NCBI GenBank assembly: GCA_041660385.1
Contig: JBAZWJ010000010.1
Location: 1 to 64,000, forward strand
DNA length: 64,000 nucleotides
Origin: DYJE01 sp041660385
Lineage (GTDB): Bacteria > Desulfobacterota > Desulfobacteria > Desulfobacterales > Desulfolunaceae
Reading direction: 5' to 3'
Shown here: one piece after another, positions 32,001 through 47,000 of the stretch
Layout of the letters: each line of letters starts with the position of its first letter
How positions within the stretch are numbered: the first letter of the stretch is position 1
Made by a program: the position numbers and the translations under genes
The notes under the pieces: generated by a model
Told to the model about the DNA's origin: nothing
The model's input: only the letters and a program-made list of their open reading frames with translations
Database searches by the model: none

Positions 32001-35000
32001 CATGGCCATGACCGGTGTTAATTTCAGCGACGCAGGTCTTGGCGGAAGTATAAGCAACGGCCAGGGCGCACTGATCATCACAGCCACCGGCGTGGCCGGT
32101 CAGATTTCAGGCCGGGGTTCTCTGGGTGCTGCTGCCGAGGCCACCGTGGGCTTAAGAATCAACACCACCGGCGGAGCCGTGGACCAGACCATTGACGTAA
32201 ACGGCACAACCATCATCGTCCGGTTCAGTGCAACGGAAACAGGATTCAGCTTCTTTGCAAGCGACATCAAAATCACCATCGCAGACTTTGTGTCCATTGA
32301 AGGGTCGGTTGTTTTCAGCGGCAACGCTTTCGCCGGTGAAGGCATCGAGATTTTTGTGGGTCAAGGGCCTTACCGGAATGATGACGGCGAAGTGAACGAG
32401 GACGCCATCGGCGTTCTTTTGACCAACGCAAAGATCGGTCTTGTTCGGTTTGACGGCGGCACATATGCCCTTCATGCCGAAGGCACCATCAGCTTTGTGG
32501 GACTTGACGGCATCACGGTGAGCGGCACCGGTATTATCGATGTGAACAACTCCGGTCAGGCTGTGAACCAGACGCTTAACATTCCCAACACCGACCGGTC
32601 CGTGACGGTGAGATTCACCACCACGGCCATTGTCACCTCGTTTATCGGCTCCATCGAACTGAACATCGCCAATATCCTTGAAATCGGCGGCACCGTGAGT
32701 TTCGGAAAGAAACCCACAGGTCAAGTGTCGGTGGGCCTTGCCGGAGCGTATGTGCGGATTACCATGGACGGCCAGGAATATTTTGAAATCGGCGGCAGCG
32801 CATCGTTCACCATCGGCGGCGTCGAAGGCTTCAAAATGGAGAGTTTCAAGGTCAACGGATTCCAGATTTTCGGTCAGGTGGGCATCGATACACCGGCAAC
32901 CGATGCCATGGTTCTATTCCCAACGGCTGATCTGGCTCTGACCAGTTTCGGAAAAACAACGGTTGAGCTGGGCAAACTGGGTTATCTGATTTACGAACGG
33001 AGCGACATCGACGGGCTTTCATCAGACAAACGCTACATCGACGTGACCTTCACCGATCCCAACGGCGTGGGCTTGAACGAAACCAGCATTCTGGACTACA
33101 CGCCGGAATTCACCCTCTCCATGAACGGTCAGGCGCTGACCGGCGTCACGGTGAACGGACGACCTGTGAAAGTGACAGGCGGACTGCCTAATACCTACAG
33201 ATACACCATTACCGGCAATTTCAACCAGATCGGTGATGTGGCCGTGAACTTTATCTCAGGAAGCTGGTACGACAACAACGGCGTATCTAACTTTGCGGAA
33301 ACGGAATTCTTCTGTCTGGTCAACAAAAAAGCTGACGGAACCCTTGCGGCTCCGGCTCCTTCAGCCACTCTTTCCTCGCCTTCGGGCGGCGAAACCCTGG
33401 CCATACTCAGCATGAACAACAAACGATACATCGACGTGACCTTTGTCACCCGCAGCGATTCGGCCATTGATGCCACCAGCATCAACGGTGACGAGTTCAC
33501 GTTAAGCGGACTGGGCGTAGGTGACATCAAGATGATGGCCGGAACAGCCGGAACTCCCGATATTGTGGGCTCGCCCGTTCTGATTTCAGGAACCACCTAC
33601 CGCTATTACCTGAAAGACGCCAACACCACCAATACGATTGATCTGTTCAAAGCCGGTGAAGTGGTGGTGACGTTCAGAGCCAACTCGTTCAAAACTGTGG
33701 ACAACACATTCAACAACGCGGCTTCGGTCACCTTTACCCTGGATGCAACGGTTGTGGGACAAGCCTCATCCACCAAGAGCCTGAAGCTTGGTCCCCTTGT
33801 TCTCCAAGGCCCCTATGTGGGAATTGAGGACATCGGATTTAAAGACGGATTCCTGATGCTGACCATCGGCATCGGCGTTGACCGGGCCACACTGGCTTTT
33901 GGCGGCAACAGCGGAACAACCACAACAACCCAGCAGCAGAGCAGCGGGATCACAGCGGATCTGACCGGCGTTCTGGGAACCTTCGATTTTGGTGTGGATG
34001 TGTTCGGACTTCTTTCCGGCAACGTCCGAGTGACCGTTCCCGGCAACTTCAGTTTCAGAGTGGCTGGTCTTGAAGTGGAAGTACCCGGCGTTGTTCTTAT
34101 CGAAGCCGAAGGCATCAAGATCGCCTTTGAACCGGCACCTGATGCACCGGTGGCTCCGGTTGATCCGGGCGCAGGGGCTACCGATGAAGCCAAAGCCGCA
34201 TACCAGAAAGCGCTTACGGCTTATCAAAAATCTCTGGCCGCTTACCCGGCATTGTACCAGACTTACATGAACCAGGAACTTGTCCGGGTGGAATCGGCCA
34301 AGGTGACGTTCCCGTCCTTCGGTCTTTCAGGACTTATCAAACCTTATGATCCCAATACAGCAGTTGCCGGTGACGAGATCCCCGGGCTTGTGATCCGGCC
34401 CAATGGTTTCAAACTGGGTGTGGCTGAAATCGCCTATGGTGTGAATATTCCGGCACAGGCTGGAACCACTGCCACATCCGCTGATAAACAGATCCGTTTC
34501 GGCAGTATTCTGGAGTTCGACGACATCAGGATCGGCGTCACCAATTTTGGCGTGACTTTCGGCCAGGCCCTTGATTTTGACGGGTCCATCTATGTGGCGT
34601 CAGGCGGGGCCAAGTTCTTCCCCGGCAAACCCGTTTCCGCCACCATCACCGACAGGGCCACTGCTGATGATTTGAATTCCGACGGAACAATGAACACCGA
34701 AGCCCTTCGGATGGAACTGGAATTTGAAAACGGTCGTGTGGAAGCCTTTATTTTTAAAGTGGACACATTGGCCATTAACATCGGAACCTTTGTCAAAATA
34801 TCTGCCGTGGGTTTCAACCTGGACACCGGAGCCGCAGCCGATGAAGAACTGATCGCCTTTATCTCCGTTGGGGCCAGCGTGAAAATCGGTTCCCTTGAAC
34901 TGGGTGGCGAAGCACGGAATTTTGCCTTCCTGGGTGACGGAAGCTTTATCACCAAAAAAGGCTTTGGCGTGTTCCTGACCGTGGGTTCGGCCACCGGTGA

Positions 35001-38000
35001 CAGTTTCAAATGGCCGTCATGGCTTCCTGTTCGTCTCACCGCCATCGGCGTTCAGTGGGATGATATTCAAAATGATCCGGGCGATTTCGTCATCACCCTG
35101 TCTGCGGCTGTAACCGGAATTCCCGGTGTTCCCGGCCTGAAGTTCTCCGGGGCTGTTGAAGGTGTGAAAATCGATCCGTCACTGCTTCTGGAAGGCAAGT
35201 TCCCCATTATCGATATCCAGAGCATCGGCGTGACGGTTGAAGGCCAGATGTTCGGCGGTGAGCTGAAAGGCGGTCTGGTGGGCGGCATCCTGAAACTGGA
35301 CGCCAACGACAACATGATCGGCGTTTTCGACACCACCACCGTGGTGGCCAAACGGATTTTCTTTATGGGCATTCAGGGCGGATTCAGCATGCCGGGTCTG
35401 GGTGGTCTCACCATCCGTCTGGGCTTGAGTGAACTGGGGCCGCTTGGCGTGTTCATCAACATCGAGGTTCCCGGCGGTATCGTCCTTGAACCCAACACCG
35501 GTCTTGCCATCAATGATTTCTCGGCGGGCGTGGAATTCTTCAAGAGCCTGCCCTCCATTGAAAACGCCAAAGAACTGAGGAATTCCGCTTTTGGTCTGCC
35601 CACCAGTATGACGGCGGATCAGTGGCTGGTCTCCATCAAACAGCAGGTGGTCACCCAGTACAAAGCCACTAAAAATATGGGCGCAGGCGGAAGTTTCCTT
35701 GCCGCGTTCACAGCCCCCATGATGATCACCGGTGGCTGCAAAGTATACACGGCCTATGCGTCTCAACAGGTGTTCAATGGCGAAGTGATGATCAAGATCA
35801 GCACCGACGGCAAGTTCCTGATCACAGGAAAACTGAACTTCGCCGCTGATAATATCAGTCTGGGCGGAAAGCTGTACGCCGACCTTTCCAAGGTGGCTTC
35901 GGGCACGGTGCAGGTTTACTTCCTGGCCGATATCCCGGAACAGGTTCAACTGCTCACCATTTACGGCCAGCTTAAAATGGGATTCAGAAACGCTTCTGGC
36001 AAAGAAGTGACGTTTCTCTTGCCTGAATCAGACGTGGCAAACACGGTTCAACTGGCACCCATGGCATCCCTGGGTTATCCGGCCGATGAACATGTGGATG
36101 TGAACACCATCAATGCAGTTAAATCAGGCGGTAATTATTATATCGATGTGATTTTCAGCGCATCCACCGGAGCCACCCTGGACTACGCGTCCATTCTGGA
36201 TTCAGCCGCCGAGTTTCAGCTTGTGGTCAAAGGCAACTCTGTCACCGTGAACGGTAAGCCCGATCCCCTGATTTCATCCATGGACGACAGCGGGCTTTTG
36301 ACCTATACGATTTTGACGGCAGGCACGAATGAAACATTGACCGAAGCCATCATCCGAACAGGCGTCACCCGTTTCCGTTACACCATCACCGCAGCCGGGT
36401 TTGCTTACGGAACAGGGGATGTTCAGGTGACGTTTAACGCAGGAACATTCAAGACCCTGGATATCACCCTGGCCAACGGCAACACCATTGCAGGCGCTTT
36501 GAACAACAGCATGGCCCTGGCTTTTGTGGTGGACGGAGCCACAGCGATTCTGAACAACCCAGGACGGAAAAGCCAGATTGATGTTCGGACCCTTAATGAA
36601 CGAGGGTACATCGATGTGACTTTCGCGGCCAGCAGCGGGAATACCTTAAATCTAACGTCCATCACGGATCAGAGCCAGGAATTCACGTTAAGCGGTGTGG
36701 GTGCGGGTTCGGTTGTGGTGAATGGTGCGCCCCAGAGACTGGTCAGTTTCGGTGAACTATACGGCACAGTGGCAGAAGTGAGCGCGGCCATGGCAGAGCA
36801 GGGGCTTACCGGAACACCGACTCAGACAGACACCTTCCGTTACACATTCACCGGCGCATTCCTGCCCGGAGAGGTAACGGTCCAGTTTACCGAAGGCAGC
36901 TTTACCGACAGCGGCAGCATGGCCAACGCGGCGTTCAACCAGATCTTTACCGTGAACGGAAGCACAGCCGATCTTGCCGATCCTTTGAACAACGGGACCA
37001 TTGGAACCGATGTTATCAATGAACTGGGTTATATCGAAGTAACGTTCAAAGCCACCAAGGGCTATCTGGTGGATCACAACACCATTGACGGAGACGAACT
37101 GACGATCAAGGACAGTTCAGAAAATGTTATCGGCGTGCGCGGCAGCCCCGTTCGTGTGGGAACAACCGACACCTACCGATATTATTTCAATGTTCAGCTT
37201 GAGGAAGGCGAGTACACGGTGACCTTTGTTACAGGTACCTTTGGCGACTCAAGCGGAATGACCAACATCGCCGAAAGTGAAATCTTCAATGTGGAATCGG
37301 CACGGGCGTCCCCGGCTGATCCCATGGGCGGAGATATCGTTGACCGTGAAACGCTGAACGGTCGCGGATATATCGATATCACCTTTACACCCACCAGCGG
37401 TGCGGATGTTGACGCATCGTCCATCACCGATGCCGGTGCGGAATTTATTCTTACCGGAGCCAATGGTGAAAATGTCACGATCCACGGCAACGCCACACGG
37501 ATCGAAGACACCAACACGTTCCGTTACACCTTTGATGGCCAGTTCGACACCGGGAATCTGACCATTACCTTTATCGCCGGAAGCTGGAACGATACCAGGA
37601 CCGATGATGACGGCAACGCGGTCACCAATGACGGTGTGGCTTCCTCCGAAACGTTTACCATCATCACTCAGGCCGAATCCTTCTTTATCGAACTTTCAGG
37701 CGGAATTGAACTGAACGCTGCGGGATTCCTCGATGAACCCCTGATCTCTGCCACGGGAAGCGTGGTTCTTGAAATCGATGCAGCCCGGAAAGTCCTGGAA
37801 CTCACCATCCAGAGCCAGCTCAAAGTCTATAAACTGGGAACCCTTGGCGCTTCCGCAGGCCGTTTCGTTCTGGATATGAGCAATCTGATGACAGCCGGTC
37901 CCCAGTTCTGGGGCGTGATGAGCATCGAAACCAACTTCGGTTTCCTTGAACAGTACGGCGTGTTTATCTACGGCAAGGGAACGCTCCAGATCAACACCAC

Positions 38001-41000
38001 CGGCGGCAAGAAAACGGAAAGCATCACGCTGCCCGGTCTGGCCGATGACGGCGGTGATCTCACCCGAATTTACGAACTGGCACCGTACACATTCTCCATC
38101 GAAGTGGTGGGCCAATTGCGGGTGAGACCTCCTGGAATGGATGCCGATCTGTTCAAGATGAACGGCGGGTTCTATCTAAAAATCAATCCCCAGCGGTTTG
38201 AGATTTTTGCCACAGCCCAGCTTTCCTTTGGTGTGGGCGATACCCAGATCACCTACGGCGAGGCCACCGGTCTTCTGGTGATCGTTACCGGTCTTGGTTC
38301 AGGTGAAAATCCCGGTGTGGCCGGTCTGTTCACTGTGGGCGCGTCCGCAGATATCGGTTTGCCTGACGTGAACATCTTCAGTGCTTCCGGTTCCGTGACC
38401 GTGATGTTCAACACCACGCTCCAGGATCAGATTTTCGACATTCCCGAATCGTTCCTGCCCCTGCTTGACGAAGGCGAGCCCACCACCATAGAAATTTACG
38501 CCGCGTCTCCCGGACTTGACGGACAGAAAGGGACATTAAAGGCGCCTGAAGTCTATCTGGTGGCCACCATCAAGGCTGAACTGATTATCGGTGATGTGAT
38601 CCATCTCACCGGTTTTATCCAGATCAAGGCTGTTGCCGGAACCGGCACCAATCCCTCTTACCTGAGCGTCACCGGCGCGGTGAGCACGGAGATTGCCTTC
38701 CTTGGAACCATGACCGGAACTCTTAATCTGGTGGTGTTTGTGGCACCGGACCCCGGCGTTGTGGGCCGCGTTTACCTGACCCTTAACAGCAGCAGTATTC
38801 CCGGTATCGATTTTGAAGGGGAATTCCTCCTGGAGTTCAATACCTACGGCGAGGAAAAGGCTGTCCAAACGTTTGCCATTGATCCTGTTTCCGGGGCATT
38901 TATCAGGGACGCCAACGGCAATCTGACGGTCACGGAACAGACGATCCAGGAAGGCCCCTATTTCGGCCTGATGATGCATGGAAAACTTGTGGTGGCCGAC
39001 GCCCTTGAACTGTACGGCGAATTCACCTTTGTCATATCCCCCGAGAAACTTGAAATCACGGCTGCGGTCAGCATGAGCCTTGATCCTCTGGGATCTGTGG
39101 CCATTGTCGGTTATTTGAAAATAGATGGTGATGGGCTTCTGCTTTACGCCGGATTTAATCTGGACGGCTCGGGCTTTGGCGATGCCATCGGTCTTTCCTT
39201 TTCAGCCAACGCCTTCCTGTCCGTGAACACCACAGACAGTGCCCAGTCGTTTACGGTGAACGGCACCGATTATCAACTGGACAGAGGACTTCGAATTCAC
39301 ATTGACGGTACGGTTTCCTTTATCGGATTTGTCCAGGGCAGCGGCATGGTGGACATTCTGATTTCCGATTCGGCCATTGAACTCCAGTTTGCCCTGACGT
39401 TCAGCGTCGGCGGCCTGAGTTTTGGTGCAATCGGAGCCGCAGGTGTTTACGCCGGTTCAGATCCGGGCCTTGTGCTGAGCCTGTCGGTTTATGCCAGCGC
39501 CGATATGTCTGTGTTCAGCATTACAGCCAGCGGAACGCTCAATATCAACACCACCAATACCAAACGATTGGGTGTGGATGCCAATTCCTTCTATCTGGCC
39601 CTTTCAGGCGATGTGAAGATCCTTGAAATTTTCAAATTCAACGCTGGGTTCAGGATCAAGGTCCAGGGCAGCCAGTGGCGTTTTGATTTTACGGCAAACA
39701 TCAGCTTTTTCGGTCTGGCGACCTTGAGCAGCAACGGTTATCTGGACTCCAAGGGTAATTTCGATATCAGCCTCCACGGAAGCCTGACCCTCGGGTCCAG
39801 TTCATTCGGTCTTCAGGGCGGTTTCAACTTCAGGGTGATGAGCGAAAGCGTGCTCGATGCAACGGGCAACGCCTATTACCGTTTCGAGCTTTCCGGTGAC
39901 GCCTATGTCCGGGCTAAAGTCTTCGGCATCACACTGGCCGGTCTGGAACTGGGCTTCGCCTTTACAGCAGAAGGTGCCGGACGAGTGCCCATTGAGCTGA
40001 CCATCAGGGTGAAAATCAAGATTCTATTTATAACCATCAGAAAGACGGCCCATTTCACCATCGGTTATCTGGAACTTCCCAAACCGGTTTGGCTGGCGGG
40101 TGACGCTGGGACAACCCAGGCTGAAGCGAGAAGCTGGAGCGGCGGCGAACTTAACCTGAACGTCGGCTCACGCGGCATTTACAGAAATCTTGCTGAAACA
40201 GCGGAAAACGAATCTTACGAGATCGAACAGGTGGGCGGAACAGCCACCAACGCCACCGTTAAAGTCACAGCCATGGGCCGGAGCAATACCTATGAAAACG
40301 TCACCAGTATCGTGGGGCATGCAGGCAGCGGTAACGACAGCGTCTTGGTGAAAGCAGGTACTCTTGTTCCTGTCAGGCTTTACGGAGAAGGGGATGAGGA
40401 CGTCCTTGTTTCAAGTGGCAGCGGTGTCACGATTCTCGATGGCGGGAGCGGTGGAGATTATCTGGGATACGCCGGATCAGGCAGTGCCACACTGAACGGC
40501 GGGATTGATGACGACTATATTGTTCGCACCGGCGCGTCTGCTGCCACACTGAACGGCGGAGATGGTTCTGACCAGATTTACGGCGGCACAGGCAGCGATA
40601 TCATCAATTCCGGATCAGGCGATGACCAGATCACGGGTGGTGGCGGCAGCGACTCCATAACCACTGGAACTGGCACAGACCTTGTCCGTCTTGATTCAAC
40701 AGGTTTTGGGACAACCATAGATCTGAATGCCACAACAGAAACCGGCAATTACCTTGAAATCACGGCCACCACAGCAGCCGACGAACTATCCGTTTCAACG
40801 CCTTCAGCCAACGCCGTTCAGGTTGTTCTGACCGGCAAAGGAACCATCAGCGCCTGGGGCGTGATCTCACTCAGCCTTGACGCCGGTGAAGGCGCCGACA
40901 CCATCACCGTTGCTGAAATGGGCGGTTCAAATCTGGGCAAACTTTCCGTGGAATTCGGAAAACGGGCCGTACAGTTTGGCACCACAACCTACGTCGAAGA

Positions 41001-44000
41001 TCTGGATGATGATCCGGCCACAACCACCGACCGGTTTAACGTGGAAGTGCCCAACATCACCCTTTACGATGACGGTGCAAAAGACAGTCTGTATATCGTG
41101 GGAACAGTGGGCGCTGACAGTTTCTTCGGTTCGGAACAGACACCATCGGCAGCTCACATCATGACCCAGGTTGTGATTTCCCATGTGGGCGTTCTTGAAT
41201 ACGCCATTGGGCAGAGCGTCAGGAGCGAAGGGGATACGGTGGTCATCGACGCCAAAGAAGGGAACGACGCCCTGAACTTCAGCGGCTGCACCGATCCCGA
41301 TACCTCAGATGACGAAGACTACGCAGACCTTCTGGTGATCGAACTGATCGGCGGCATCGGCAACGACACATTGACCGGCAGTCCCTGGAACGACATTCTC
41401 GACAGCGGTCTGGGTGATGATACCGTGACCGGCGGAGACGGCAAAGACACGTTCCTCGACGCGGGCGGTTACGATATTCTGGTTGAAACCCAGGACAAGG
41501 ACATGGGCCTTTTTGATAACCATTACGTCACAGGCACGATCGTGGGCGACAGCGGATCTGAGTTCGAAAAATCCCTGCCCGACACGGCGGCTGATCTGGC
41601 CGACCGAGTGAAAGAAGACGACCCGGATCTGATGTTAAAAGACACCGGCGATCATTACAGCAGCTCCGCCATCGTGGAAGACCTTGACGGGATTTTCGAA
41701 GAAGCCATGATCAGCGGCGGAGCCGGAAACAACACCATGGTGGTGGGCGACATGGACAACACCATCTACGTGGGTCAGGTGTTTGTCAGCGTCACAGCCT
41801 GGACAGGTAAAGTGTCCATCGACAACCAGGGCAACACGGACGATTCCTATCGCGAGTACATCATCATCAACAGCACCGGCGCGAGCAACAACCGTTTCAG
41901 CGTCACAGACAGCGGGACCACGGGCTTTGATGAAGTGGTGGTGAATGGAACATCGGATTCCGATTCCTTTACACTGGATGCCGCAGGCAGCGGGGCGTTC
42001 CGAACCGGTACTTTGGTGATGAAAAAACTGAACTCCGATGCAAGGGACACCATTACCTACCGCCGTATCGACAGGATTTCCATTAACAGCCGGGCCGGAA
42101 ACGATCGGTTCCAGTCCAATGACACGGCGGTGATCACTATTATCAATATGGGCAGCGGCGATGATGAAATCGTTATCGGCAACGTGCCCCTGATTCCCGA
42201 TACGGGCAACAGAACGCTGGAATATCCCGAAGGCGTGCCTGTGGCTGATACCAGCCGGATGACCAACGGAAATTCCGCACCGCTGTTTGTCCTAGGCGGA
42301 AACCAGAACGACCGCATGGAAGTGAACCACAACCGGGCCAAGCTCTACCTCCACGGCGGTACGGGCAATGACACTTTCCTCTTGAAAACCTTCCTTGTTC
42401 TCAAGGAAAACAGCGACAACCCGGATGAAGTGACCAATCTGTCCACCCTGTTCGGCGGGGCAGGCTCCAACAGATATGACTATGTTCAGAACGCCCCGGT
42501 GGAGATCAACGGCGGGCCGGGCATCGACACCATCGTGGTGATTGGAACACCCATCGGCGACACCTTCGTGATCACCAATACGTATATTGCAGGGGCTGGC
42601 CGGATCACCAACTTCATGAACATCGAGTCCATTGAAGTGGACGGAGCTGGCGGCGATGATCAGATTTACATCCTCTCAACGGATGAAAATGTGGAAACCA
42701 TCGTGAATGGCGGGTCCGGCGACGACACCATCCATGTGGGCGGCACACCTCCGCCCATTGTGTTCGATCCTCCGGCTTACACTTACCAGCCCCCGGCTTT
42801 TGAAGTCCAACTGCCGCCGGAACTGGTTTACACCGATTACACATGGAATTTCAGCACCTTTACCTTTGACATGAACTGGTTCGACATCCTTGTGAAGTCA
42901 CCGCAGCAGGTTCTTCAAGAACGGATCAGTGCCATGATGGCAAGCTGGAGTGCGATCTTCCCCTATTTCAAATATCAGGGAATCACGTACAGCCAGGCCC
43001 AGGCCCAGGTGAGATACGACAGTTTCTGGTTCCTGTTCGGCCTCAAAATGCAGATCACGGTCACCGACCTTGCGGTGAACTTCAGTGTGGGCCATCTGGA
43101 AGAACGGTCTAAAGTCATTCAGCCTCCGGCAGTCACCGTTGACCCGGCTCCTTTTGCTTTCCAGGCCCAGGGTGTGAACGATGTGTCCCAGATTAAAGGG
43201 CGCCTCACCATCAAAGGCGGGGATCAGTATGAAAACGAAGGCGATGAGCTGATCATCCATAATCAGAACGGCATTTCCGAAGCAGGGCTTATCACCAACA
43301 GAACCACGGCCCGCATGGAGCAGGTGGGTGAAGACCAGAACGGCAACCCCATCTTCAAACAGGCCACCGATGAAACGGGTAAACTGCTTTACGACAGCTT
43401 TGTAAGTCTTGAAGGCATTGGCCTGCCCACGGGAACTGGCGTGGACACCAACCTTTATTTCGGAATCGAGATCCAGGGCCTTGAAACCATCGAACTTCGC
43501 CTTGCGGACAATGCGGTTGCCGGTCATGAAGACCATTTCACCGTGGCCCTTGGCGATGTCCACATCTACAAGAACGGCAGGGATGCTGTCAGCAAGGGAG
43601 CTGTCACCGACGAAACCGCTGTGACCCTGGTTCTTGGCGCAGGCAACGATACGGTTTATATCGAACAGGTCGGCGGGGCTGTGGAAATCCAGGGCGGTGA
43701 AGGGAACGACAGCGTTTATGTCAGCGATGAGGGTTCGATCACGGACATCATGAATCGCGTGGTGTTCTACGGTGACGCAAACACCCATGAGCAGGTGATT
43801 CACCTCACAGCCGCCGAACATGCTGCACGTCTGGGTATGGATCTGGCCGATTATTATGCGCTGATCGAAAACGTGCCTTCAGCCTTCATCAATACCCAGC
43901 CCAATGGCAGTCATTCCTATGTGGATGCAGCGGGCCAGACGGTTTACTACATGCTGCCGGTGCTTGACCCCATTCTGAAAACTGTGGGAGCGGATGAATA

Positions 44001-47000
44001 CGTTTATGTGAACGTGGTTGTCATCGGCTCTGACGGGGCTGTGGTGGAAGACCTTGTTCAGGAAATGGGTGTTCAGGAACGGGGCGTTCAACGACGCGGT
44101 GTTCAGAAAACAAACGGAAGCGGTGCGCTTCTGTACCTGGACGACGCAGGCAAGGAAACAACGGTGGATACCGGTGTTCCATCCATCGAGACTTCAGCCG
44201 CCGGTCAGCTTCTGTTCTACACGGACAGCGGTGCCATGGTCTTTACGGATACGGGTATTCCGGTGATCGATACGGATGCAGTCGGAGCCCTTGTTTACCT
44301 GGATGCCAATTTTGCCAAGACGTTTGTGAACACCGGCCATGCCTCTTTTGTCACCGATTTTGAATCAGCAGCGGCCCATCTGCTGTACATCGACGGAACC
44401 GGATACAAGACCCTTACGGTCACGGCCATTCCGTCTCTGATCCCGGTGTTCAGAACTGAAAACAGACCGTACACCGTGGCGGTGGATGCCTATGAAAACG
44501 TTCAGGGTGCTGGCGGTGAAGATCATTTATACATTAACGGCAGCGCTGATTCAGCCAATACAGTCGTGACCGTTGCCGGCTACGAACTTGGCGTTCCGGC
44601 TACTGATGGGGCAGGGGAGCCGGTTTACGCAAGCCAGAATCTTGATATCCTTGATCCGTCGAGCTGGGTCAAAGCCACACGATACGGCATAGAGTTGACC
44701 TATTCTGCAACCGACATCCTCAAAGCCGGTGAGCCGGTTGTAAATACCGCCGGAAATCTGGTTCTGGATGTTAATGGACATGTGACGTTCCTCACGGCGG
44801 CGGATATCAAAGACGGTTCGGGCGCTGCGCTGCATCATGAAAGCGGTGATCCTGTTTACGAACTTGCAGGCGATGCCATGACCTATTTCGGCGGTGAGCA
44901 GAAAGTCGATCCTGAAACAGGCGTGGCGCTCTTCTACAGCAATGCTCCCCAGATTGATCCTTACACGGGAGATGTGTATCAGGCCGGTGATTCGATCCTG
45001 AACCCCTTTAACGGAGCTATTGAACGTGACGCCCTTGGAAATATCCTGGTCCATTCTGCCGGTGATGCGTTGACCCATATGAAAGGCGATGCTGTTCTTC
45101 ATATGGCCGGTGACGTGGTTCGTTACTACGGCGGTGAGCAGGTTTACGACGAAGCGGGCAATGCAGTTAAAAACGGCGACGGCAGCAATTTCCTCCATCT
45201 GGCCGGTGAAGCGGTGATCCACAACAGACGTGATCCTGTTGTGGATGTCCATGGCGTCCAGCAGACTTACAACGCTGGCGATGCGATATACTACTACGGC
45301 GATGAAGCCGTCACCATCGGCCAGCCTGTTGTGGCCAGTGATGGTTCTCTTGTTCTTGACGACGAAGGGCGTGTGGTTCTTTACACGGCTGATACGATCA
45401 CAGAAGATGGCGAAGCCGTTCTTCACGGCAGAAGGTCGGCGGTTTATGTTCTGACCCTGGGTGCTGATCCCCTTGTTATAGAAAGTTGGACCCAGGCTGT
45501 TCACAGTCAGGGCGACCTGAAATACTACTATGGTGACGAAGCGGTGACGTATTTCGGTGGTGAAGCGGCGTACTACACCACCTCGGATCAGGCCATGACC
45601 TCCCGGAACCTGACCCGTGTTACCATTGAGAAAGACGGTGCCGTTACAGCGAACCTGTTCTACGATCAGGTGGAACATGTGGAGATCACAACAGGTGCCG
45701 GACGAGACACGGTGGATGTGATCGAAACACACACAAGCACAAGCGCGGAAGGTCTTGTGTTCAACACCATGGCCGGTATTGACACGGTTTACGTGAGAAA
45801 CATCACCACACCGACCGTGGTGAACACCGGAGCCGGGGATGATCTGGTTCGTGCAGCGGAAATGGAAATTACAGGATCAGGTGCTGATGAAGTCCGTCTG
45901 GCAAGAGTCGACGCCCTTCTTGCCCGCCTTGATGTGAATGGTGGAACAGGCAACGACACCCTGACCCTGAATGACACCGGTGATCATGACGATAACACCG
46001 GTACCATGACCGAAACGCTTGTGGCAGGTCTTGGAACAGCCGGTGTGGGATATCAGAACCTTGAAAGTCTGAATATTCTTCTGGGCAGCGGCAGCGACAC
46101 GTTCACGGTTTACAGCGTTTCAGCCATCACACACACCGTGGTGAACACAGCTAACGGCAACGACAGCCTGATCGTTGGCGGGGCCGGTTTTGCTTTGTCC
46201 AATATTCATTACACCCTTGATCTGGACGGCGGCCAGGGTTCGGACAGTCTGTTCATGAACAACTCCGCCCACGTTGCTTCAAACCAGAACGGGATTATCA
46301 CTGATCGCAGCCTGGCCGGTTTCAGCATGGGTGGCATCATCGGTTACACACTGATGGAAACGGTGACGTTAAGCCTGGGTCAATTGAACGATACCCTCTT
46401 TGTGCAAAGCACCATCGCCGGTCCCACGGTGATCATGACCAACGGCGGGTCCGATACGGTGAATGTGGGCACAACCGGCGGTCTTGCAACAGTGTTCGGT
46501 GGTTCAGGCGATGATACGTTCAACATCAACTACGATGTCAACGGAATCCAGACCTTTGTAAACGGCATGGGTGGAACCCTGACCCTCCACGGACAGGCCG
46601 GAAGTGATCATTATGCCATCGGTCTTGCAGGCCAGGGCTCGGCCCTGATCAACGTGGACGATCAGTCTCCCCAGAATGACACGGGCGTGGATTCAATGGA
46701 TGTTTACGGAACGGATGCGGACGACCACTTCCTGTTCAGGCCCGATATGATTGCCACAGTTGAAGTGGATGCTGACGGCGAAGCCATCCGTGGCGGAGAC
46801 GTGGAACGCATCAACTACGACGAACAGATCAACGGCAATGTCCGGGTTTACGGAAGAAAAGGCGATGACGTCTTTGTATTCGACGACAACAGCTCGGCCA
46901 TGGTGGTTTACGGTGACGAAGGGGACGACATGTTCCAGGTGGGCCAGATCTTTAAGTCTCCAAGGGATGAAAACGCAGGACTTGCCGAAGACGACTGGTT

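Larger units (their letters stand above)
11581..32690 (+). repeat. array of about 52 beta repeats (~115-130 residues each)
   Basis: Each unit follows one pattern: (L/V)xVLGQ(T/S)LSG(D/N)FxFEQ, then ...VRIAASNVSLSLGDGTTDFV, VTNGEGAFVITSAGLAG, LSADVAVNVPGVTFSG, FALSINTTxxAVNETF, and (L/P)AGPYLRVEG leading to the next unit. I counted 52 LSG(D/N)F-type strands by hand. The pattern alternates hydrophobic residues as in a beta solenoid or beta sandwich. Units differ by substitution rather than by being identical, so the array is old and under selection. No known Pfam family is claimed. Confidence 0.85.

Noticed and set aside
11581..32690. CRISPR array or DNA-level satellite
   Set aside because: The periodicity of about 360 bp is protein-coding, in frame, with third-position divergence; no short identical repeats with unique spacers occur.
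44551..45732. 393-codon minus-strand frame inside the giant gene, and many similar antisense frames from 9889 to 61061
   Set aside because: All lie opposite the continuous repeat-coding frame, have no ribosome binding sites, repeat the same antisense words wherever the sense repeats recur, and resemble no protein. They result from codon bias in the sense strand.
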